Part shown: one piece after another, positions 57,043-64,000 of the stretch
How the letters are laid out: each line of letters begins with the position of its first letter
Position numbering within the stretch: position 1 is the first letter of the stretch
Origin: Hyaloperonospora brassicae
Taxonomy: Eukaryota; Oomycota; Peronosporomycetes; Peronosporales; Peronosporaceae
NCBI GenBank assembly: GCA_947650285.1
Contig: CANTFL010000565.1
Coordinates: forward strand, 124,001 to 188,000
DNA length: 64,000 nucleotides
Reading direction: 5' to 3'
The notes under the pieces: generated by a model
What the model saw: the letters and a program-made list of their open reading frames with translations, nothing else
Told to the model about the DNA's origin: nothing
The model's database searches: none
Made by a program: the position numbers and the translations under genes

Positions 57043-58230
57043 GTATCATACATATATTGAAACTAGAATATTTGAATTTACGAATTTTTGACCACGCTTC
57101 CAACTAACACCTAAAAACAATACATTTGTTAATAAGCGGAAACCGGCAACATTCAATCGTTAATTATAAGCTTACACATTCAATGAAAGAGATGAAGCTG
57201 AGCTTGTCGTATCACGCAATTTTTCAGGAGCTGCTGGAAATGCTTACGATCCCTCGGTGCCTTAGACTTCCTATATTCTAGTTAATCGATAGAACAAGTC
57301 AAATATGGATTAAATGGCGCGTGACTTTGCTTTCCAGATTATGCCACGACTGCCTCACACAAGAGATGGTAGAATAATCGTCAAACATTTAAACGTATAG
57401 TTTCTTGAGCAACTTGAAAAAATGTCCATATTTTTAAAATATTAGTGAAGCGTTTTATACTCGAGAGATATGACATTATAAAGTAGTTGAGAAGGGGTCG
57501 TTTCAGACGTATAAACAATATTTAATGTCCTAGGCAAACGAAGAGGAATCTGGAAGCACGAGGCGCACGACGAAAGCATTTTTATAGATGAAGAGATAAT
57601 CTAATAAATCAATGTTAGTACCTTATTACGTTATAATATATAGCGGCGCACTTTAGTTACATGATGTCCTCTAGTTGTATGTCATCGATCAAACGTTACC
57701 ATCGCAATTATGCTGGGCAAAGACCTAATACGTGATAAAATACTATCTATAACATGCCGAGGCGATTCCCGAGAAACATCTATCAAGGTATGATGCTGAC
57801 TAACTTTGGGTGAATTTGACAATCTTCAAAAAAATGTTTATCAAATTTTCTACATAAAAATGTGCTCATTTTTAAGTTTTTACTCTCGAGTCCATTCGAC
57901 CCCGGGCTGCAACATTTTCCTGCTAAGACGTTCTTTAATAAACAATGCTATTATAAGATGCATTTGAGGTCCTGCTACTGAAGAGAAATGTCTCGACTGG
58001 CTAAGGGTTTACTGATTGAAACCAGTATGACAATCAATTGCCATTAATATCGTGCTTAAATTTATGGCGAATGGAGTTTCCACGAAGAAGCCACGCGCCT
58101 ATTGGCCGAGGTGAATCAGGATTGGCATAGTGTGAGTGCAGTTTGGCATAATGATTGGCTTAAAGTAACCACGCAGTTTGTGACCTAAAAAGCAATTTTG
58201 ATATTTCTTTGATTTATTCCGAAACCTAAA
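57043..58230. other. AT-rich stretch with no feature seen
   Basis: No long ORF, LTR end, repeat or RNA gene could be recognised on either strand. It may be the degenerate 5' end of the Copia remnant that follows. Confidence 0.4.
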
Positions 58231-58279
58231 AACTTAAACTTATTAAAAGGTATGAGCCCAAGCCCTGTCTTCCTTTAGT

Positions 58280-59420
58280 CTGACACCGACTTCGCCCTAG
58301 CTATGGATGGATCCGCTCTCAAACGCATTAACTAGCTCGATGTAACAAACTTCCAGACGTAAATATTAATACGTAAAAGGTGTCAAAGAAGCGCAACTAG
58401 TTAAAAGGTTTGAGCGGATAGATTATGTGGACCAGTGCGTCTCGTATTTAGACAAGGTGAATTACTAGCGAAAATCTTGCAAATAATTGGCATATCATCT
58501 ATATCGCGACGGAGAATTCGCAGCTGCATTTGATCCGGTCGGCTAGTGGACCGCATGATGCATGGTCGCAGCTGGAAGGACATTTGGAGAGGACAGCAGT
58601 GTAAACACGATCTTTCTTCGAAGTCTCTTTTTTAAGTTCAAGATGGTTGAATTTGATGATTGTTTGGAACATACCAACAACAATAGGACGGTGGTAGAGC
58701 AGCTCGACGCTGTAAACGCTCCTTTAAGCTAGGACAACCTGGTGATAACACTATTCGCAAGTCTCGATATGTCGTAAGGGTTTCTCATCATTGCATATAG
58801 TCAATAGTAACTTGCTGGCTTGGGAGTTTGTCAAGTCTCGGCTGCTGCAAGCAGGCCTTAAGCGCAAGGAACAAGGTGTTGAAGGAGTGGCGAACGAACA
58901 TGGTCAGGTGCTCGTGATGTACGACACTAGTGGATGCGTTGGGCGGCAAGCGCGGGCGACATTTATCATTAGCTGTTATTTAGGGGCAAGCACGGAGTTT
59001 GGATCGCCCATTGCCCCGCTCAAATCGGTGAATACGCAGGTCGAAGCATGCAAACCACTGAAATGGCGACTTCCTCTTAAGTAGTCCGAGAGACCTCATG
59101 CTCCACCCGAATATAGCGGCGTATGGCTGGTTGTCCCCGGTGCAACGCTGCACATGATATTTCGGAAGCATTCGGTAGGAATTACAAGAAGATTAACCTT
59201 GTACACGTGCACCTTGCAGACAACGGTGTGGTTTTAGAGGTCGTAATGGGCGACATCATTGTGTCGATTAAAATGCCACGAGGATTAAAGAATTTAGTAA
59301 TCACATCTGTGCTGCACATAACTCAGCTTTCGAGCAAATTATTCTCCGTCGGGATTTCATTAAATTTTTTGGCTCGTTCACATTTTTAGCATGATGAATA
59401 ACACGATGAAGTAAACGACC
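58280..59420 (+). pseudogene. gag: Ty1/Copia gag and protease-side remnant
   Basis: Copia-type (UBN2) gag is recognisable in pieces: MDGSALKRIN, a stop, then LDVTNF (about 58300), DAWSQLEGHLERTAV (about 58555), KFKMVEFDDCLEHTNNNRTV (about 58635-58695), DNLVITLFASLD (about 58735) and EFVKSRLLQAGLKRKEQGVE (58820-58880). 59190-59350 reads VHVHLADNGVVLEVVMGDII, then VLHITQLSSKLFSVG, the segment between protease and integrase in Copia Pol. Stops and shifts are frequent. No flanking LTRs were found. Confidence 0.8.
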
Positions 59421-61978
59421 TCTGTTGGAAACTTGGTCCAGTTGTAGTGTATATGTGTTTGTTTCAATACGAATTATAGATCGGTTCATTTATAAACTAG
59501 TAGACCTCTCTTTTGGTTCAGATTATAAAATAACCGACGTCAAAAGATCTGCATGCTCTAATTGAGTGATAACTCTTGGTTAGTTGGCCTAAGATCAAGA
59601 AACTTTAAGCTCAACCCTCACCGCGAACGAACGCAACAAAACAGTAGAAGAAATTTGAAGACTATAAGAGGGACTTAAGCGATCAAGGTTTTATGCGGAA
59701 TATTATGTATACATTCATTGAGGCAACCTTGTCAAGATAAGTGTGACTAATATCAATTACCTAATAAGAATGTCGTGATCTTGAAATGATTTTACGGTCA
59801 AATCTATGCTATCACATACAATGAAACATATCCCGTCGATATAAACTACATAAATGGGTTATTTCCGCCCTAATGACGTGTTTATTACGATAGGAAGAAA
59901 CGTGCAAAGCGGCCGAAAATATTTTTTTGCATCCTGTCATTTGTTATTCAAAATGGAGACAATATTGCAGGAATCTTACAATCGTCACTTCATCATAGTC
60001 CTAAATTCGCGTCTCTTTACCAAATGAAATTTTAAGTGATCCGACTGTCCTTAAGGCGATTGACTCTATATATCGTATCAAAGATGCAGAATATGCCGAC
60101 CGAAACTTTTGTAATCTCTTTGCTTTTTGTACTTATTATATAAAAAATGGCTAAATAATTTGCTAAGCCCATGAGAATTTTTACATGTCAATGCGGTTGG
60201 AGAATATACATAAATTCGTCATCAGTGCAGTTGATTGTTTGATGCTATAGGTGTTCTTTTGCTTTAAATTCGCCATGCTTTATTGATTTCTCAGTAATTG
60301 CGAATATCTGTCTAATAACGATTGGCGAACATACACAAGCGCAGAATTGTAATACGACGCATTTAGCACCCATAGCATCGTTCACAAATTAAGCGGTAAA
60401 TATCGTCTAAAAATTTCAGCTTCTTCGTCGATTTCTACGCATATTGTAACAAAATGAATTCCAACATATTAGTTCTTTTCTTAAAAAAGTTTAAATAGGA
60501 GTTATATGTCGATTTATTTATTGAAATTTCTCTACGTCTCATATACTGCTTATATTATTACTAGTTTGCATCGTCGTACCGGTATTGTGTTCTTTTTTTG
60601 GCAATAATGATAGTAGACCACGCTATATTATTTCATTACCTTCTCTTCATATACTTCAATTTGCAATTTCAAAAAATGCTTTTGTTTTCACCATAAACTG
60701 CATTATTGGTGCGGTCCTATTATTGTCTTTTTATTGGTACGCAAGATTTAGCTAAATCACGTATTTACGATACGTATCTCGGCTTTTTCTTATGTAAGTG
60801 GCGCTTTCAATTTTTAAGGCATAATTTAGGTCATTGTATGAGAATTCTAACTTGTAAGGAGCTTATTTGTTGAAAAACATATACTTTTTGTTAATATATT
60901 TGCCATATTGCTCACTTTGACCACTGCAAGCCTCCATTTGAAATCACCTTTTTAATGCATGTAATAAAGACTCCTTTGACGATATTTTTCGTAGAAATAG
61001 GAATGAATCATTGAATGGATACTTTTACTAAAAACCGCAACATTTTGACACTTATAATTGCCAAATCGTTTATTAATCCTCTTTAGATGTTTAAAAAAAG
61101 TTGGTGTCTACATTTTTCAGCTGAAAGATAATACAAGACGTACAATCTATCACTTCCAAGATGATACCTGTATATGGAGATGCTTTTTGATATTTTCACG
61201 TTGGCGTCGTCAGTGGTGCTTTATTTGCTTTCGTCTCATAGCTGGCTTCCCTTCACGGATCGAGATCTTCACCTGATTGGCGCCAAACTTAACCAATACA
61301 AATACACTTGCGTCGAATTGACCAATGTACTTCGCGATACGAGAACAGATCGCGCTTTGAGTACTATCGAATAAGCAAACAGTTTACAGCAGGTGTCGCA
61401 CTTCTGGCTGTATCACGTCGACCGGGCTGCTAGACATAACCAAATGTTAGAATGGAATGGATAGGGCCTGCTGCATTAGGTATAAGTATGACGGACAAAG
61501 GGTCTGATTTACGAAGCTTCGATTACAATAAAGGGGACGACCACGATGGCGATCATTAGCGAAATCGCGATCAAGAATATGATCTAGACTATGCTGTTGA
61601 CCATTCACATGAACAAAATTTGAGATCGGTAATCATCTTGTCGACAGGGAAAAAGGAGGCGATTAAGATCGTGATCGGTGATCAGGTATGAGATCGAGAT
61701 ATGTTAAGTAAAGATACGCTACACAATGTGCGACCAGAAAGGCGAAGACGATCGAAAAAGAATATCAGGTGTGTTTAAAACAAGTACGAGGTTACGACAT
61801 TCCGCTGAAAAGAGGACCGTGGTAGGCGATGTCTGATATTTGGGTATTGAGATGGTTTGGTGTGTTTGAATGATGAATATCAAGCCGATTTTGGTTTTTG
61901 TCGAGAAAACGCGACGTCGCTTCCGGGCTGGATGTTTGGCCAAAGAACGTCAAAGACTATGCTCAATCTGTAACGGGG
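59421..61978. other. AT-rich stretch with no confident feature
   Basis: 59421-61500 shows no domain, repeat or LTR terminus. 61530-61700 is GATC-rich and reads RDQEYDLDYAVDHSHEQNL on the plus strand, faintly like the Asp/Arg repeat linker of element B, but too short to assign. Confidence 0.4.
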
Positions 61979-62288
61979 TGAGAGCCCGTTACCGTCTTAC
62001 ACTAATAATTAAGCTGAGGAAGCGCTGTGATTTATAAGGTAAATTTAACTCTGTTTGTATTTTTGTGCTTTTATAATTCGCAGTAAGTGCGAATATGTTC
62101 CCTAGCTCATGGGAACCACTCAAATACAGAACTAATTATTATTGGCTAATTATTGGGTCTGGCACCCCAATAATAAACCAATAATAAATAGACGCGCAGT
62201 ATCCGCTATCCGAATACTGTCTACACTTAATGTATGTAATTATGTAATAAAACTATGACTATTTAATATAATGGGTTGCCCCATTACA
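61979..62288. mobile_element. Solo LTR (310 bp) with perfect 5-bp target duplication
   Basis: It starts TGTAACGGGG and ends CCCCATTACA. CAATC flanks it on both sides (61974-61978 and 62289-62293). The first bases form a hairpin TAACGGG/CCCGTTA. It shares terminal sequences, but little else, with the solo LTR at 24959-25352. Confidence 0.9.
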
Positions 62289-62524
62289 CAATCTGCATAA
62301 TTGTCGCAACTGATTTTATTGACCAGGCGCGTTCCAAGACTCTCATTCCCCTTTAACTGCGATCGGACACATTGATCCCTTTCTGGTTGACGACTCAAGA
62401 TTTCGATACGGCCTCAGTGGTGAGATCTATCGCAAATTAAAGTCTACAGTTGGACAAGGCGATCGGTTACAGATCATGGTGACTTATATCGAGCGCTCTA
62501 CATATATACAAGTAATCCCGTGAA

Positions 62525-62640
62525 TTTAACCACGAGATTCCGTCAACTCTGATGGCGGTGTAAACATTTATACAAAAGATCTACCAACGAGATTGCGTCA
62601 ACCCTGATGGCGGTATGAAAATTTCTACACAAATTCAACC
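62525..62640. repeat. 55-bp tandem duplication
   Basis: ACGAGATTCCGTCAACTCTG and ACGAGATTGCGTCAACCCTG start at 62532 and 62587, each followed by ATGGCGGTRTGAAMATTTMTAC-like sequence. Confidence 0.75.
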
Positions 62641-62959
62641 CTTTACATCATCCCCAACACGGTCAATTTTTTCATCGACACGAGTCTGCCTATGACCGTG
62701 CTACCCGCACTACGTACGGGTACAAAGTATGAGGAAGCCTATCTCAAACGCGGTACTGAATTACTTCCTCCTACAATCAAGTATCGGAGAATTAGTTGAA
62801 AGTCGGGGAAACACATAATTGAGTTCACCACTCCACCACCCTCTAGTAAATCTCATCCGGTCATTACTTACTTGATGATATTGTCGACTCGTTGACACAC
62901 CATGTCCCCCATATTGGATCCTAACACTTACCGATAGGGCATTTTATTTACGAAAGTCA

Positions 62960-63110
62960 GAAGTCTTAGCTGGAAAAATCAGTTTTGCGCCGGTCTCGTG
63001 AGCAGCTCGCCGAATACTAAGCATTTGTTTGCATTTAGAGCTTGGTCTCGCAAGAATACGGAATTGACTCTGTCAATTTAGATCCTAGAATGACCTCCGT
63101 CTCTTTTAAA
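62960..63110 (-). pseudogene. gag fragment of an A/C-family Gypsy element
   Basis: On the minus strand RVNSVFLRDQALNANKCLVF, then GELLTRPAQN, is equivalent to the C-family capsid-like segment (KCLVFGDLL type). Neighbouring sequence to either side is too degraded to extend it. Confidence 0.65.
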
Positions 63111-64000
63111 CCTTAAACTTCTAAATCTTGATGGTTGCTAATCCGTATCATCTGCGTGTCAATTCCGCCACATGACATGGTCTCAGCAGCGACCATCAAT
63201 GGTCATCTAAGATCTCTATATATATACCATGATAATTATATTAGTAAGATCGACTATAATGCGACTCCTTTTCAACTTCTTTACCTTACAAAAAACTTAG
63301 CTTCTGGGTTTGTGGGACATAACGTCGATCGAACTGCGGTCTAATCATCCGGTTTTCGTCTATATACCTAATACTTCCTTATGGCGCCTCAAAGTACGAC
63401 TGCAGCTTTCCAACGGGCAACTTGAGCGCATAGGTTGATCTCGCCCCGACAATGGTCATCCTGTCCCAGATCAATGCAGCACATAGCGACCTAATGACAT
63501 CCATTATATATTCAACAATAATTTGAATCCAAGTCCAATTTAATTGACGCGTACTGCGACGAGCCGCTATTATACCTACTCGGTGTGGCTTCGATCGGCT
63601 CAGTCGCTTTATTTGATGACCAATAATTGATCCATTTATCAATGGCCGAATTGTTTTCCCTTTCTTCTTCATCGCCGCTGCTTCTCAACTTGCTTCACTG
63701 TCCACACAACGATATGACCTCATTAATCACTTGGTCAACATCACATCAGAATGGCGTATACGCATCAAGGGATTCAGTTGTATATACCGCTTCTTGTAGA
63801 AAATGCATAATACTGCGCATCGCATCCAACAGGTTTGCGGGTGAGACCTCAGTTATATGTCAGCATTTGTAGCGAACTAATAAAATGTGCTTTCTAATAT
63901 CATGTACTGAATAACCAGACAAACGTTTCTATCACTCCTTCCCATGATATTCTTTCTCGAGCAGTTTTAATTGCCAGTCATTAATCCAGCCCGTCACAAT
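63111..64000. other. No confident feature
   Basis: A 97-codon minus-strand frame (63672-63379) could belong to the same gag remnant but shows no recognisable motif. Nothing else seen. Confidence 0.35.

Noticed and set aside
1..64000. Host genes, secreted effector genes, tRNA or rRNA genes
   Set aside because: I looked for signal-peptide-led ORFs, tRNA cloverleaf boxes and long non-element frames and found none that stand up; every long frame is explained by an element or is the antisense ORF of one.

Overview
I see no convincing host gene in this 64 kb. It reads as a nest of decayed LTR retrotransposons. The Ty3/Gypsy pol sequences with GPY/F and chromodomain tails, and a Ty1/Copia gag fragment, resemble elements I associate with plant-pathogenic oomycetes (Phytophthora, downy mildews). 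That assignment is an inference from remembered family resemblance; no host gene, rRNA or tRNA confirms it. All alignments were made by eye.

Layout. (1) 1-5005: the 3' end of a plus-oriented element whose pol lies off the window: 42-bp tandem repeats, a broken gene on the opposite strand (365-3005), a polypurine tract and a 1.85-kb LTR (B1). (2) 5006-11094: C-prime, a plus-oriented Gypsy internal region (gag, protease, linker, RT, RNase H, second RNase H, integrase) with no LTR of its own. (3) 11095-14527: E2, a minus-oriented pol joined tail to tail to C-prime. (4) 14528-29008: element A, minus, with two 1333-bp LTRs, a full but dead gag-pol, an opposite-strand gene (15952-18533) and a solo LTR (24959-25352) inserted in it. 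(5) 29270-47727: element B, minus, inserted into element C with a 4-bp GGCA duplication. B contains the D element (34741-42435), and its 3' LTR carries an LTR of the A family. (6) 47728-53120: element C, minus, whose RNase H continues at 29009-29269. (7) 53121-57042: D-prime, an older relative of D. (8) 57043-64000: mostly unassigned AT-rich DNA with a Copia gag remnant, a second solo LTR (61979-62288) and a Gypsy gag scrap.

Shared architecture of the A/B/C family, in pol direction: LTR, primer site overlapping the gag start, gag with two CCHC knuckles, protease, linker, RT, degenerate RNase H, second RNase H, integrase with chromodomain, 42-bp or GATC-rich repeats, opposite-strand ORF (aORF), polypurine tract, LTR. 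The aORF protein is conserved between diverged copies: a Ser/Pro-rich N-terminus, coiled coils and a C-terminal block around GMIDGxxDLxILLDPFF. The unrelated D element also carries an opposite-strand ORF at the same place, and that one is intact (306 codons).

The best candidates for undescribed biology are these antisense genes next to the 3' LTR, combined with a two-RNase-H pol. Also notable are two near-identical tracts with sharp borders inside otherwise diverged repeats, extreme GATC enrichment in LTRs, and chains of mini-hairpins in the D LTRs.
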